This document shows, piece by piece, positions 35,158 through 44,755 of a stretch of DNA of 64,000 nt (the first letter of the stretch is position 1; every line of letters starts with the position of its first letter). The notes under the pieces are model-generated. The model searched no databases. It was given only the letters and a program-made list of their open reading frames with translations, and had not been told where the DNA came from. The position numbers were made by a program, and so were the translations under genes. Source of the stretch: Metallosphaera hakonensis JCM 8857 = DSM 7519 (GTDB lineage: Archaea > Thermoproteota > Thermoprotei_A > Sulfolobales > Sulfolobaceae); the NCBI RefSeq assembly GCF_003201675.2, contig NZ_CP029287.2:124001-188000 (forward strand), given 5' to 3'.

Positions 35158-36230
35158 GTGTTGAGGGCGTTGATAGTCATGGTCGTGTGGAGGTGTTCCT
35201 ACAGGAACGTGCGGAGCTTCTACATGACTGACGTGGTGGTAAGGTGGTTCCTAGGGGAGTGCAAGTCCAAGTCGGAGATCCACAGGAGAGCCAAGGGATT
35301 TAGGGAGGTGTTCAAGGAGGCCTTCAAGGAACATGTAAAGGAGTTGGAGGGGAAGTTGAGCGCGCTAACTGACTACCTGCCCAGTAGTGCGTTATATGGG
35401 AAGGTCTGGAAACTTTGGGCTGTGGACTCCTTCATAATCGAGGTCCCCTTCGGGAAGAGGAACAGGGAGACCTTGAAGAAGAAGATCCGGCTGAGCCTGA
35501 AGCAGAGGAAGTACAGGGACTTGCCCAAGTTGCTCTACCAATTCGTGAACTGCAAGATAAGCAGGAGGTTCAAGGGCGAGTTCACCAAGAAGAGGAATCG
35601 AAGTTACTTCGGCTTTAAGGTCTTCATAGCGATATCGCCTACCATGTTGATCCACGAGATTCAGGTTGAATTGGCCAACTTCCCTGACAACGAGGTCGAC
35701 TTCTTCCTAAGCGGTTACAAGGTAGTGGACAGAGGATTCGTGGGGAAAACGTCGACCTGGTTGATCTTCCCCAGTTTCAGGAGGCACGTGGAGTTCTTCG
35801 GGACCTTCCTGAAGAACTACTGGAGACCCTACGCGGTTGACAGGGAGATGACCGAACTCTTCGTCTACGTCATCGCGTTGATCTACAACTCCTCGATGTA
35901 CACCTCGGTCCTGTCTAGGGTCCCCGAGACTCAGCTCGCCCATTGACTTCTCGCGCGATTCGAGTGGGGTAGTGAGGGGTATGTTGAAAATTCTGTTTTT
36001 CTCCACAATTGGTTAATTTGCCTTACAGTATAAGATCGATCTTCAGTTACACTGAAAGATATAACTGTATTTCACCCTTGAAATCTTATAATCTTATATT
36101 TCTCTCTTGATATTTTTATTCAATTATTTGCGTTCGGGACACTCTCTCAAAGGATCCGATGCATTGAAGAGATTATCTACAATCGCCGATAGATACCTTG
36201 GAGGACCCAAGGCTATTGACGCGGTGAAAC

Positions 36231-36716
36231 TTGTTGAAGAATCTCTTGAAGGGGAAACGGGTATACATTGATACCAACGTCTTTATTTATGTGGCGTTAA
36301 AAAATCCAGAATTCTATGATAAATGCTACAAGGTACTTGAAATGCTTCTCTCTGATGAATTTGAAGGTTTCGGCTCTGATCTCGTTCTGTTGGAACCCTA
36401 TGGTGGTCTTTCCAATATTAATGTTGAAGCTGCGTACGAGGCAGTGAATTCGTATTTAGACCTCCCATTATCAATTCTTAAGGCAGATAGAATAACATTC
36501 AATTATGCTAAAGAAATATCTAAATTATCCGGAGTCACTTACGATTCCTTACATGCAGCTTTAATAGCGCAAAACGAAGTTGACGTAGTAGTTACAGAGG
36601 ATTTGAGCGATTGGGGTAAAATAGAGAGAGCATGGTCTAGGGCTAAGAAGACGCTCAGCGTTAAAGACTTAGTTATCGTTTCACCCACTAGAGGTAAATC
36701 AACAGGAAATATGTAA
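36231..36716 (+). CDS. vapC: VapC-like PIN-domain toxin
   Basis: This 161-residue protein is a PIN-domain ribonuclease, the toxin of a VapBC pair. The first Asp is in 'VYIDTNVFIYVAL' (about residue 14), Glu in 'LVLLEPYGGL' and the last acidic pair in 'VTYDSLHAALI' and 'VVVTEDLSDWGKI'. VapC cuts tRNA or rRNA. Start is TTG at 36231 (or the next codon), overlapping the end of vapB. Since vapB is split by an IS, control by antitoxin is probably lost; the toxin keeps all catalytic residues I can see. Confidence 0.85.
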   Translation: MLKNLLKGKRVYIDTNVFIYVALKNPEFYDKCYKVLEMLLSDEFEGFGSDLVLLEPYGGLSNINVEAAYEAVNSYLDLPLSILKADRITFNYAKEISKLSGVTYDSLHAALIAQNEVDVVVTEDLSDWGKIERAWSRAKKTLSVKDLVIVSPTRGKSTGNM

Positions 36717-37072
36717 GGAATATTCACAGAATATTCAGTTCACTTCAGTTAATTAGTATAGATGAAGAGCTTTTCAATAACTATTTTTCAATAACTATTT
36801 ATTAAAATCTCAGAACATCCCAACCCTTTTACCAGTGGTGTTACACCAATTTTACTCATTAAGAGGAAATTTCTTAAACACGGTTATATCTCTCGTTAAG
36901 TTGGAGAAATACGTTTAATTTCCTTGTGATGGACGAGACAGATTGAATTAAGCGCGAAGAAGACGAGAGGAGACGTGTTTTCCCGCGTGCTGTAATACTA
37001 AATGTCTAGTATTATCAAGCGGGGTGGAGTTGAGGGAGAAAAGATTTAAGCGAGGGACCCCAGAGCCCCACT
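36717..37072. other. Intergenic region before the IS4-type transposase
   Basis: Holds a 14-base tandem duplication (36771-36800, ttttcaataactat twice) and an 8-bp inverted repeat at 36993-37014. The left end of the following IS must lie in this region, but I could not find matching terminal repeats. Confidence 0.45.
36993..37014. repeat. Perfect 8-bp inverted repeat
   Basis: TAATACTA and TAGTATTA flank a 6-base loop (AATGTC). It lies about 60 bases before the transposase start and could be an operator or a hairpin linked to the element. Confidence 0.45.
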
Positions 37073-38074
37073 ATGCAAACCATGATAGAAGGAGTACAAG
37101 TTCCCGTGTACTCCCAAGAGAGGTTGGAGTCCCTCGCTCAAGTTATGGCATTGGAGCAGTTTAAACTTATCTCCCCCAATCCTGAGAAGCTGGTCCAGGC
37201 AGCTCCTTCCCTACTTCAGGGGAACAGGGGGAAGGACTACGTGTACCTCACGAGGTTGGGAGAGGGGTTGGGCTCGCTTGTGGGCAAGACCTTCACGTTC
37301 TGGGACCAGTGCGGGAAGGTGGGTAAGGGGAAGTTCGGGACCGTGCTTGCAGTCGACGAGAGCGGGCTCACGGTGGGGGAGAAGGGGGAGTTGGAGGCCT
37401 TGAGGGACGGAGTTGGACTCATCCCGTGGAGGAGGAAGGGAGTGAAGGCCAGGAGCGTGGACTTAGTTCACCCAGTGAGGTGTTCCCTCATGCTCCAGTT
37501 CGCCGACCTGAGAGGAGAGAGCCCTTCTCTCTTCCTCCTCCACTCGGTGCAGGAGGTCGTGAAGCACGTGGAGGTAGATTACGTGCTCGCAGACGCGGGT
37601 TTCCTCAACTTCCAGGTACTGAGGGAGATGCCCGTGAAGGTCGTGGTGAGGGGGAAGTCCGGGTTGAAGGGCTTTCAGCAGCTCTCCTCCCTTCGTCTCC
37701 AGGAGAGCGTAAGGAAGGTGGAAGACAGGACTTACGTGGCGTACAGGGAGCTGGAGCTCGACGGCCTCTACTACTACGACGTGGTCTACGTGAAGGACAA
37801 GGAGAGGCCCAGGCACTTCACCTTCGTCACCAACTTCAAGGGCGACCCCTACACCTTAGCTGAACTCTACAGGCTAAGGTGGCAGATCGAGGAGGGCTTC
37901 AAGGTCAAGAAGGCCAGGATAGAGCTGGTGAGGAAGCTCAGGAACAAGGTCTTCCTCTTCCTCTACTACACGATACTGGACAACGCGTGGAACCTGTTCA
38001 ACCGTGTCGTCTTCGGCTACGTCACTCCAGGCAAGAAGTTCATCTCCTTCGACTCCTTCATCAAACTTCTCTAA
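37073..38074 (+). CDS. IS4-family DDE transposase
   Basis: This 333-residue protein has the IS4 family 'YREK' signature: Tyr, then Arg after two residues, Glu after three more, Lys after six more, in 'YRLRWQIEEGFKVKK'. The catalytic Asp residues are in 'LAVDESGLTVGEK' and 'YVLADAGFLNFQVL'. Length fits Sulfolobales IS4 transposases. No terminal inverted repeats were found, so the element could be a degenerate or solitary copy, but the ORF is intact. It lies directly downstream of vapC. Confidence 0.85.
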   Translation: MQTMIEGVQVPVYSQERLESLAQVMALEQFKLISPNPEKLVQAAPSLLQGNRGKDYVYLTRLGEGLGSLVGKTFTFWDQCGKVGKGKFGTVLAVDESGLTVGEKGELEALRDGVGLIPWRRKGVKARSVDLVHPVRCSLMLQFADLRGESPSLFLLHSVQEVVKHVEVDYVLADAGFLNFQVLREMPVKVVVRGKSGLKGFQQLSSLRLQESVRKVEDRTYVAYRELELDGLYYYDVVYVKDKERPRHFTFVTNFKGDPYTLAELYRLRWQIEEGFKVKKARIELVRKLRNKVFLFLYYTILDNAWNLFNRVVFGYVTPGKKFISFDSFIKLL

Positions 38075-38336
38075 AAACCGGGGCGTGCAGGGTGGGCTAT
38101 GCACGTCCTCCCAACCACGTGAGAAAAATTCAGAATCCACTGATCTTGATCGAATATACTGGCTAAATATGTCCAAAAATACTTAAACATGTTATGTTTC
38201 ATTATGTTTAATCAACATTTACTCTATATCAATCAATAATTAAAAGTACAAACTATATATCATCTAGATGAACTTAATTGGTGAAACACCACTGCCCTTT
38301 TACCTTGAATTTCACGCATAGTCAGATTCGATGGAT

Positions 38337-39200
38337 TTAATGTAAAACCAAGATCTTGAATAGCACACCGCCCGCTATTACGACCAATGTAATTACGAAG
38401 AGTACCCTATAGTTCTCTAAGGACTCTCCACCCATTAATGTTGAAATACCCAACAATAAAGGTGTTAGGTCTATTAGATATGAGCCAGAGAAGCTCGTTA
38501 ACGTATCAATTATCAATAAAAATCCCCACAAAATTGACATTAATCTAACATCATGATTTATGAATTTAGGCAATATTCCGAGATAGTATATTAATGAAGG
38601 TAGTAGTTCGTAAATATAATAGTGGATAGCGACAGACGAGGTCACAATAAGGTAAGCAGGTAAAACCCAATAAACGAAGAAGTGCCCGTTAAGGTAAAAG
38701 ACGTATGGGAAAATAATTGATATGAACATCATCAACCTCTCTAAACCCTTCGTCTCCTGGGTGTAAAGCAAAAAAGCTGATGTGAGCAAGGCAATCACTG
38801 AGATGGAGTAAAATACGTAAAGTGCTTGGGGGGTGGAAACGATAGGTTGGTTAGTATTGGCATTTATCTGGTTAGAAATTAGACCTCCCGATACAAATAA
38901 GAAAATTAACGATACAAGGGCTAAAAATTGCGGTATATATTTAGTATATTCAGACACCTCTTTATGATTTTCCAGACTCCTCATTATTTCTACTAACTGC
39001 CTTCCCTTTTCGTTAAGCATGTAGTACTCTCCCTCCTTGGTGATCAGTGGTTCTAGGATTTTAAGATGATAATTTAATTTACCTGTAGATAAATTCAGAT
39101 CATGCAGGATATCTGAATATGTAGCCTTGTTCTTATTATAAAGATAAATCAATATATCTTTTCTGGTTCTGTCCTTCAGGATTCTCGTAAAGCTATCCAT
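38337..39200 (-). CDS. Membrane-anchored HTH transcriptional regulator
   Basis: This 287-residue protein starts with an ArsR-type winged helix (residues about 5-75, 'RILKDRTRKDILIYLYNKNKATYSDILHDLNLSTGKLNYHLKIL') and continues with six or seven membrane helices (from about 88). Such HTH-plus-membrane proteins of archaea are one-component sensors. Its target genes are unknown. The upstream 540 bases contain a dispersed repeat. It lies alone between the IS4 element and the ATPase gene. Confidence 0.75.
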   Translation of the reverse strand: MDSFTRILKDRTRKDILIYLYNKNKATYSDILHDLNLSTGKLNYHLKILEPLITKEGEYYMLNEKGRQLVEIMRSLENHKEVSEYTKYIPQFLALVSLIFLFVSGGLISNQINANTNQPIVSTPQALYVFYSISVIALLTSAFLLYTQETKGLERLMMFISIIFPYVFYLNGHFFVYWVLPAYLIVTSSVAIHYYIYELLPSLIYYLGILPKFINHDVRLMSILWGFLLIIDTLTSFSGSYLIDLTPLLLGISTLMGGESLENYRVLFVITLVVIAGGVLFKILVLH

Positions 39201-39400
39201 GTTGATTTTTGTGTCAAATATTCTTTAAATGAATGCTCTTTGACAAAACTTTTCAAGGCATTTTCATGATATAAAATTCAGTATTAGATCACTATGTTTA
39301 TATTTCAGAAAATATTCGTCATTAATATCATTGAAATTACCTTATTTAGATTTTCACTATGTAGAATAATTTAGGAGGCTATCCCGATCTCTGGATATTG

Positions 39401-39494
39401 TATACCTAATCGTAGTCAAAAGCTCAATACCACATCCAAACTCATCCTATGTATCGGAAAAGGTTACGTTGCCCTTTAATGTCTCAGAAAATAC
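39401..39494 (-). repeat. Dispersed 95-base repeat, copy D (divergent)
   Basis: In reverse complement it aligns with the three other copies over most of its length (ctgagac.ttaaagggcaacgtaacc, gatacat, gtttggatg, ctacgattaggtat). It is the most divergent copy. Confidence 0.6.
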
Positions 39495-39658
39495 AATTTT
39501 GACTAAGATGGATTAAATAAAGTCGAGCATTGAGCAATAACGGCACTTAGTTAATCCAAGAGCATTGAACTTAACTCGTCAGAATCATGAAAATACTAAT
39601 GACTTTCAATTCTAGCTGTGGGGGTTTACACGTCTCTACCTGCATACGCGTCAAGGAT

Positions 39659-39712
39659 CTGTCAATTCTAAGTTGACAGTCTCACCTTGAACTGTAAAGT
39701 TCAATTTGACAG
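39659..39712 (+). promoter_or_regulatory. Inverted-repeat operator before the AAA ATPase gene
   Basis: CTGTCAA (39659-39665) and TTGACAG (39673-39679) form a palindrome with a 7-base spacer; TTGAACT (39687-39693) and AGTTCAA (39698-39704) form a second; TTGACAG recurs at 39706-39712. A TATA box (tttataa, 39714-39720) follows directly, 22-28 bases before the GTG start at 39742. This position suits repressor sites. Confidence 0.7.
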
Positions 39713-39741
39713 ATTTATAAACTCCCATCCAATTATCTCAT

Positions 39742-40989
39742 GTGGAAACCGAGGAGATTAAGAGGGTTATCTTGGACCAACGGGAGCTCTTGAGGGAAAA
39801 ACTATCAAAGGAGAGGATCATAGAACGGGAGGTGAGGCACGACGTCAGTAAGAACACCGCATATCTAATCACAGGTCCCAGGAGGGCAGGGAAGTCGATT
39901 TACGCAGTGCAACTTAGTGGTGGGAAAAAGTTTGCAAGGGTGGACTTCGATGATGAGAGGTTGTCCGGAATTCGGGTTGGAGACATCAACAAGGTCCTTG
40001 AGGCCATCTACCAGATTCAAGGTCAGGCGGAGTTGCTCATCCTTGATGAGATCCAAAACGTAGTAGGATGGGAGCTCTTCGTATCGAGGCTAAGGGACGT
40101 GATGCCTGTAATAGTTACGGGAAGCAACGCTAGATTGATGAGTGACGAGATGGGGACCTATCTCACGGGAAGACACCTAGATTTCACTCTCCTTCCCTTC
40201 TCATTCAGGGAATTCCTCAGATACCATGAAGTGAAGGTTGAGGAAAGCACCAGGGGGATAGCGCTGATCAAGAGCAAACTGGAGGAGTACCTGAACACTG
40301 GAGGTTTCCCAGAGAGCTACAACCTAAATCCGGGGCTTTATCTGCGTACTCTGTTCGACGACGTCGTTGTTAGGGACATCATGGTAAGGTGTAAGATCAA
40401 GAAGAGCGTGAGGGAGTTAGCTCGCTTCCTAGCTGAAAACATAGGGAGAGAGGTGTCCACTAGGAGGTTGGCTGACGTTTTCTCTATTTCACATCAAACA
40501 GTAAATAAATACCTGGAATGTATGGGGAACTCATATCTCTTCCTCCTCGTGAAGAGGTTCACGGGGAAGAATTTGGAGAAATACTCCCTGCCAAGGAAGG
40601 TTTACCTGATTGAGCCGGCTATCTATACAGCGTTAGTTGGCGATGAGGGGAAGACGAGGAAGATGGAAAACGCGGTTCTTTTGGAGTTGTTGAGAAACAA
40701 GTATTATAATTCTCGTCAATATGAAGTGTATTACCACAGAAGTGAGGAGAGCGAGGTTGATTTCGTAATAGATGGTGAGATCAGGGAGGCGATACAGGTA
40801 AGTTATGAGGGGGACGGTCTAAGAGAGAGGGAGTTGAGAGCGTTAGAAAAATTCTCCGACAAGTTCAGGAACTTCAACCTGAAACTTGTTACGTGGGAGA
40901 CTGAAGGGGAAGAAGTGCTCAAGAACGGTAGGAAGGTAAAGGTAATTCCCCTGTGTAAGTTCATGTTAAGAGGTGGAGATACACATTAA
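39742..40989 (+). CDS. AAA ATPase with DUF4143-like C-terminus
   Basis: This 415-residue protein has the Walker A 'ITGPRRAGKSIYAVQL' (about residue 49), Walker B 'LLILDEIQNVVGWELFV' and the AAA_14 pattern 'IVTGSNARLMSDEMGTYLTGRHLDFTLLPFSFREFL'. A winged helix sits in the middle ('VSTRRLADVFSISHQTVNKYLECMGNSYLFLLVKRF') and a PD-(D/E)xK-like end domain follows ('ESEVDFVIDGEIREAIQVSYE'). The GTG start is 22-28 bases after a TATA box. Such ATPases are very common in archaea; their role is unknown. A fragment of a close relative is at 22382. Confidence 0.85.
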   Translation: METEEIKRVILDQRELLREKLSKERIIEREVRHDVSKNTAYLITGPRRAGKSIYAVQLSGGKKFARVDFDDERLSGIRVGDINKVLEAIYQIQGQAELLILDEIQNVVGWELFVSRLRDVMPVIVTGSNARLMSDEMGTYLTGRHLDFTLLPFSFREFLRYHEVKVEESTRGIALIKSKLEEYLNTGGFPESYNLNPGLYLRTLFDDVVVRDIMVRCKIKKSVRELARFLAENIGREVSTRRLADVFSISHQTVNKYLECMGNSYLFLLVKRFTGKNLEKYSLPRKVYLIEPAIYTALVGDEGKTRKMENAVLLELLRNKYYNSRQYEVYYHRSEESEVDFVIDGEIREAIQVSYEGDGLRERELRALEKFSDKFRNFNLKLVTWETEGEEVLKNGRKVKVIPLCKFMLRGGDTH

Positions 40990-41156
40990 GATAGATTAGT
41001 TCCCCGCGGAAGGTTGAATGTGAGGGAGTTAGAATACATCAGGCGTTAGGCGTTAAACTCAACAGTCTCGATCACAAATTATATTCGAACCTAATTATTT
41101 TGGAAAAGAAAAATACTATCATTCACCTCCCTATTTTATCTGGAACCGGACTCTAC

Positions 41157-41270
41157 ATGATAGTAAAAAAGATAAAGGGGACGATAGTCTCGTTCCCTTC
41201 CGAAAAAATAATGAAAGAAATACTCGACGAGTTAAATATACAGGAAGACGAATCCACAAAGGAGTCATAA
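41157..41270 (+). CDS. Small protein, 37 residues, uncertain
   Basis: This short frame ('MIVKKIKGTIVSFPSEKIMKEILDELN...') begins with an ATG and is rich in Lys, Glu and Ile, as real Sulfolobales proteins are. It ends 18 bases before the McrB stop on the other strand. It could be a small antitoxin-like protein or a chance frame; no family is recognised. Confidence 0.3.
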   Translation: MIVKKIKGTIVSFPSEKIMKEILDELNIQEDESTKES

Positions 41271-41288
41271 ATCAAACCACGAATAAAG

Positions 41289-42974
41289 CTACGTCGTTTT
41301 TTTCTCTTCTTTCTCTTTTCCTGGCTTTTCCCACTCTTCTACGAGTTTATTAAATTTTGCGATATTATCCGGATTAAGCGTCCCCAATGTAGATCTTAAG
41401 ATTTCTATAAAGCTATCTATACCTTTATGCTGATCGTCTAGTGATGAATAAATGTCCAATGAAGTTTTTAAGCTGGCGGGAGATATGTTAAATTTCACTA
41501 GTTTATCACCTTTATTCAATTTATCATCGAATTTCTCCCTGAGGTATTTTACAAGATTCCTTATCTTCTCTTTCTCGTCATTGCTTAAAGAATAATTGGG
41601 GAGTATTTTGTCCAAGTCTTGCGTCTCTTTAGGATAATCGAAATGAACAATAACAAAACGTCTTGCTAAAGCATCGCCGACGTAAAACAGATTTCTAGCG
41701 TCCACCAAGTTCATTGTTGAGATAATTCTAATCCTTTTTAATGGATCGTTTTCCTTGTTATTAAGCTTTAAATCTTCATATATTTTCAGGAAATTCTTGG
41801 CGATATTATCTATGTTGTCAAATTCGTAGCTTTTGATTTCCTCTACTAAAGAACTGGGAATTGACCAATCGTCTGGGGATGAGCTAGAAAATATAGTTAA
41901 TAGCTCTCCGAAGGCCTTATCTACGTCAGCTCGATTCAGTTCATCGATAACAACATAATAATTACCTTGTTTTACCCTTGCCGCATTTACGTAAGCTTGA
42001 ATAAAAAGTCCGCTTTTCCACATTACAGATCCTGCCTTTATACTCTCCCCTCCAATTAAGTTCCTCCTAAACCACAGCGAGTTGGCCGTAGCTATCCCAT
42101 AACAATTGTCGTTTCCAGTGAGAGACTTCACTATCTTTATAGCCAGACTGGTTTTTCCAGTACCAGGAGGGCCTACAAGGAGCACGTTAGTCTTTTCCAG
42201 TGCCTTTAATATGATGGTAGGTGTATCTTGATTAACATAGAGATTATCTAATTCCAATTGAGTATTTTTGTTACATGTTATTTGTCCACGAATAGCTTCG
42301 TCTTCCCTTCTACCATGGCTGGAGCTTAGATTGAGGTAGAAATCTAATGTCGGTTTGATCTCATTCCTTTTTGTTAGGATAAATTCTCTGACACTATTCA
42401 ATGCGTCGCTACTTTCCAAAGCGGGATTGATCTCTTTAGAACAGGTATTACCTTGCTGACTAATTCCTTTTAAGCCGAATTCCTCGCCAGTCCATTCATT
42501 ACTATTAAGACTTTTTCTTATACTTTCATGAAGCCAGAATATTTTTATTCTAAACCTTGTTACCCAGAATTTATCAATTTCTCTCCATCCTTTGAAATTC
42601 TTCATTGCATCAATAGTAACGTCCGTAATAACTCCGAAACCAATTATACCGGAACCACTCATCCTTAAAACTGCAATTAACACTTTATCATTGTTAGGAA
42701 TATATTTGGTTGTATCGCCCTTTAAATAAATAGCCCGATACCTATCTAGGACAGCAGAAGAGGAACTTTTGTCTGCAGTTCCCCACAAAGTATATCCTAC
42801 CTCTCCTTCAAAAGAATATTTTATGGATTCTACCCAATGATCCTTACTCCCTATGAACGAGCATGGAACGAAGTTTTCCTTTTCTACATACTCAAGGAAT
42901 TTTTTGACTGCGGAGTCAGAGAAACTTAGTAATTCCTTGAACCCATCCCTTACCACTAGCCAATCCCCGTACAT
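41289..42974 (-). CDS. McrB-like AAA+ NTPase (modification-dependent restriction)
   Basis: This 561-residue protein is a McrB-family motor. Walker A is 'VLLVGPPGTGKTSLAI' (about 260-275), Walker B 'YYVVIDELNRADVDKAFGELL' and the McrB signature 'ISTMNLVDARNLFYVGDALARRFV' replaces the usual MNxxDR. The N-terminal 190 residues form a separate domain ('DKVLIAVLRMSGSGIIGFGVITDV') that looks like an EVE/PUA-type base-reading domain. McrB translocates DNA with McrC and cuts DNA with modified bases. Its partner gene lies 26 bases upstream in the same operon. Confidence 0.85.
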   Translation of the reverse strand: MYGDWLVVRDGFKELLSFSDSAVKKFLEYVEKENFVPCSFIGSKDHWVESIKYSFEGEVGYTLWGTADKSSSSAVLDRYRAIYLKGDTTKYIPNNDKVLIAVLRMSGSGIIGFGVITDVTIDAMKNFKGWREIDKFWVTRFRIKIFWLHESIRKSLNSNEWTGEEFGLKGISQQGNTCSKEINPALESSDALNSVREFILTKRNEIKPTLDFYLNLSSSHGRREDEAIRGQITCNKNTQLELDNLYVNQDTPTIILKALEKTNVLLVGPPGTGKTSLAIKIVKSLTGNDNCYGIATANSLWFRRNLIGGESIKAGSVMWKSGLFIQAYVNAARVKQGNYYVVIDELNRADVDKAFGELLTIFSSSSPDDWSIPSSLVEEIKSYEFDNIDNIAKNFLKIYEDLKLNNKENDPLKRIRIISTMNLVDARNLFYVGDALARRFVIVHFDYPKETQDLDKILPNYSLSNDEKEKIRNLVKYLREKFDDKLNKGDKLVKFNISPASLKTSLDIYSSLDDQHKGIDSFIEILRSTLGTLNPDNIAKFNKLVEEWEKPGKEKEEKKTT

Positions 42975-43000
42975 TGGAAATGAAAGGGAAGTTCACGTAT

Positions 43001-44203
43001 TTATATTATATGATTTCCTATGATCTTATCAATCTTAGAAATGTTATCCTCATCTAAAGGATCTATAATTGCCATGTATAAGAGGTGGCCATTATACCTG
43101 AAGTCCAATATTCCTTCTCTTCCTCTAGCAATCGCGTCCATTTTCCTAGTCGCTCCGTCTTCACTATCGAAATCCACTTGTTCGCTCTCTAACCCTGGAT
43201 AAACCAAGATAGCTAAAGAAGGGTTATATTCGTAGGTATATGCCATAATTTTAAACCTACCCATGGTAATATAGCTGACTCTGGGGGAGTATTTACATTC
43301 AAAGATTAGTGGCCTTTCCTGAACCAGGGATATATCAGGTCTCCCCTTATACTTCTCGATATCCTCCTCGTCGTCTACACCCTTAAGGGAAGATTGTTGC
43401 ATTGATGCATTAAATATTAGCCTTAGTCTTTTGTCACCTTTGACAGCGGTGTATTCCTCTCCCTTCTTCTCTACCTCATAACCCTTGGACTCTAAATAAT
43501 TTACCACCAGATAAAAAATATAGAGTTCGTATAATTTCCACTTCATAAATTTTATCAACTTCGTGTCCTTTTCCTTCTTCGGTCTCTTGATCCCAACCCT
43601 AATCTCCTCTATCTGGTTAGCTAGAAAATATGCCTTGTAAGCTTCTGTCAGCCAACTTGGATCCGTATAGGAAGGCGGTCTATAGTAGCCTTCTGGGAAC
43701 TCGTTTTTTATAACCTCTAATGTATAAAATGAATCATCAAATTCTTTAAAAAAACTAAAGTAAGGAGATACTTGCTCTTGTCCAATCCTAATTTGATCTC
43801 TTTTCTCCTTAATTATTTCATAAATCCTTCTCAGAATATAACCCAATATAGCGTATTCTGGAGCATTATATCCCTCAGCGAAAGTATGATAGGCTACCAT
43901 GCCCATGGGATATACATGAATAGTCATATCCACGTTCAACTGACCGTAGGCTTCTTCGGAATAATCCGTTGCAAACTCCCTAAAGGTCAGTCTGCTCTTT
44001 TTAGCCTCTTTCGCAGATCTTACGACGCTTTTAGTTATTAAATACATTATATAGTAATAAATATAGGAAATAGTATAGTTATCTATGGGGAGCTCCTCAG
44101 TACCGTTTAATGTTGAAAGGAGTCCGTTTAGATCCACTATTCCTTTGTATTGCAAGTAAAAACTCCCGACCTTTTCCAAGAGCACTCTGTCTCTCTTATT
44201 CAT
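43001..44203 (-). CDS. McrC-like nuclease subunit
   Basis: This 400-residue protein is the likely partner of the McrB-like NTPase downstream. Near its end is a PD-(D/E)xK site: 'GRPDISLVQERPLIFECKYSP', with Asp, Glu and Lys spaced as in restriction nucleases, followed by 'YEYNPSLAILVYPG'. The N-terminal half is helical with no motif I recognise and would contact McrB. It is the first gene of the operon, the reverse of the usual mcrB-mcrC order. Confidence 0.8.
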   Translation of the reverse strand: MNKRDRVLLEKVGSFYLQYKGIVDLNGLLSTLNGTEELPIDNYTISYIYYYIMYLITKSVVRSAKEAKKSRLTFREFATDYSEEAYGQLNVDMTIHVYPMGMVAYHTFAEGYNAPEYAILGYILRRIYEIIKEKRDQIRIGQEQVSPYFSFFKEFDDSFYTLEVIKNEFPEGYYRPPSYTDPSWLTEAYKAYFLANQIEEIRVGIKRPKKEKDTKLIKFMKWKLYELYIFYLVVNYLESKGYEVEKKGEEYTAVKGDKRLRLIFNASMQQSSLKGVDDEEDIEKYKGRPDISLVQERPLIFECKYSPRVSYITMGRFKIMAYTYEYNPSLAILVYPGLESEQVDFDSEDGATRKMDAIARGREGILDFRYNGHLLYMAIIDPLDEDNISKIDKIIGNHII

Positions 44204-44755
44204 ACTAAGTTGATAGATTTGGGAGCATTTAACCTTAGATTTCTGATTTGTAAGGACTTTTACGAATTATGAATATCTGTTCTAGATTTAGCCCATCATG
44301 TTGTTGGATAGAATCATGAATTTTATTGATATCCGATTACGGTACATCACAGATAAAAATTTCTATCTAGGATGATCTTGATTGAGAGAGTTAATATGAA
44401 GAAGGTCTCTGACCTAATCTATGGTTGAATGGTGGCTTTTTCGAGGTTTCTACAAATAATATTATTAATATCTATATTAGATTTATTACCAAAACTTCAT
44501 CTCTCTAATCTGAGATGCAGGCTTAGTAAGCAAAATTCTCATAAACTATAATATTTGGATTTAGTAGGAATAAACCCATGGACATATGCCAATGCTGGTC
44601 TGGGCAGACGTTAAAAATTCTGGTATTTGAAGATATAAGCCATAAGTCCTTAGGTCATCTACTTTCCAGTCTCTACAGATGAAATGATCGTTGCAACGGC
44701 TCGGAGTAAAAGTTAAACTATTTAATTTTCCACTTAGCAAATAATATAGAACTAT
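44204..44755. other. AT-rich intergenic region
   Basis: About 550 bases between the mcrC-like start and the sir2 stop. I see no gene, repeat or hairpin in it beyond AT-rich promoter-like stretches. Confidence 0.4.

Larger units (their letters stand above)
33897..35946 (+). pseudogene. DDE transposase of IS copy 1, interrupted
   Basis: The N-terminal part (33897-34108, GTG start: 'VRNFEFSFDVKGRVILIGNRD' and on to 'VLSRLDDF') and the C-terminal part (35160-35946, 'LRALIVMVVWRCSYRN' to 'SRVPETQLAH') are one transposase split by the IS630. Catalytic Asp residues are in 'LWAVDSFIIEVPFGK' and 'KVVDRGFVGK', and the Glu in 'DREMTELFVYVIALIYN'. Copy 2 has the same junction without the insertion, but is itself frameshifted. 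Confidence 0.8.
33818..36146 (+). mobile_element. Insertion sequence (DDE), copy 1, with nested IS630
   Basis: The ends are perfect inverted repeats (GAGAGTGTCCCGAACG... at 33818 and the complement ending at 36146), flanked by a 4-base duplication TCAA. Without the nested IS630 the element would be about 1280 bp, very close to copy 2 (1270 bp, 50997-52266). The transposase frame is cut by the nested element. I cannot assign the family with confidence. Confidence 0.85.
33684..36271 (+). pseudogene. vapB: vapB antitoxin gene split by an insertion sequence
   Basis: The AbrB/SpoVT-fold antitoxin begins at the ATG 33684 ('[34 protein letters not shown]'). It is broken after 'VLELVK' by the IS at 33818-36146. 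Removing the IS and one copy of the 4-base TCAA target duplication (33814-33817 and 36147-36150) joins ...ELVK to 'GSDALKRLSTIADRYLGGPKAIDAVKLVEESLEGETGIH' in frame, ending at 36271. That gives a normal-length VapB whose tail is typical of archaeal VapB. Its 3' end overlaps the vapC start. In the present state the antitoxin is truncated after about 45 residues of VapB plus a few from the IS, so toxin control may be lost. Confidence 0.85.
39201..39741. other. Intergenic region: dispersed repeat and ATPase operator
   Basis: Contains copy D of the dispersed repeat (39401-39494) and an array of inverted repeats (39659-39712) just before the ATPase promoter. The rest is AT-rich and featureless. 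Confidence 0.5.

Noticed and set aside
39601-39625. CTTTCAATTCTA similar to the start of a CRISPR repeat
   Set aside because: Only 12 bases match and the rest is unrelated; chance.
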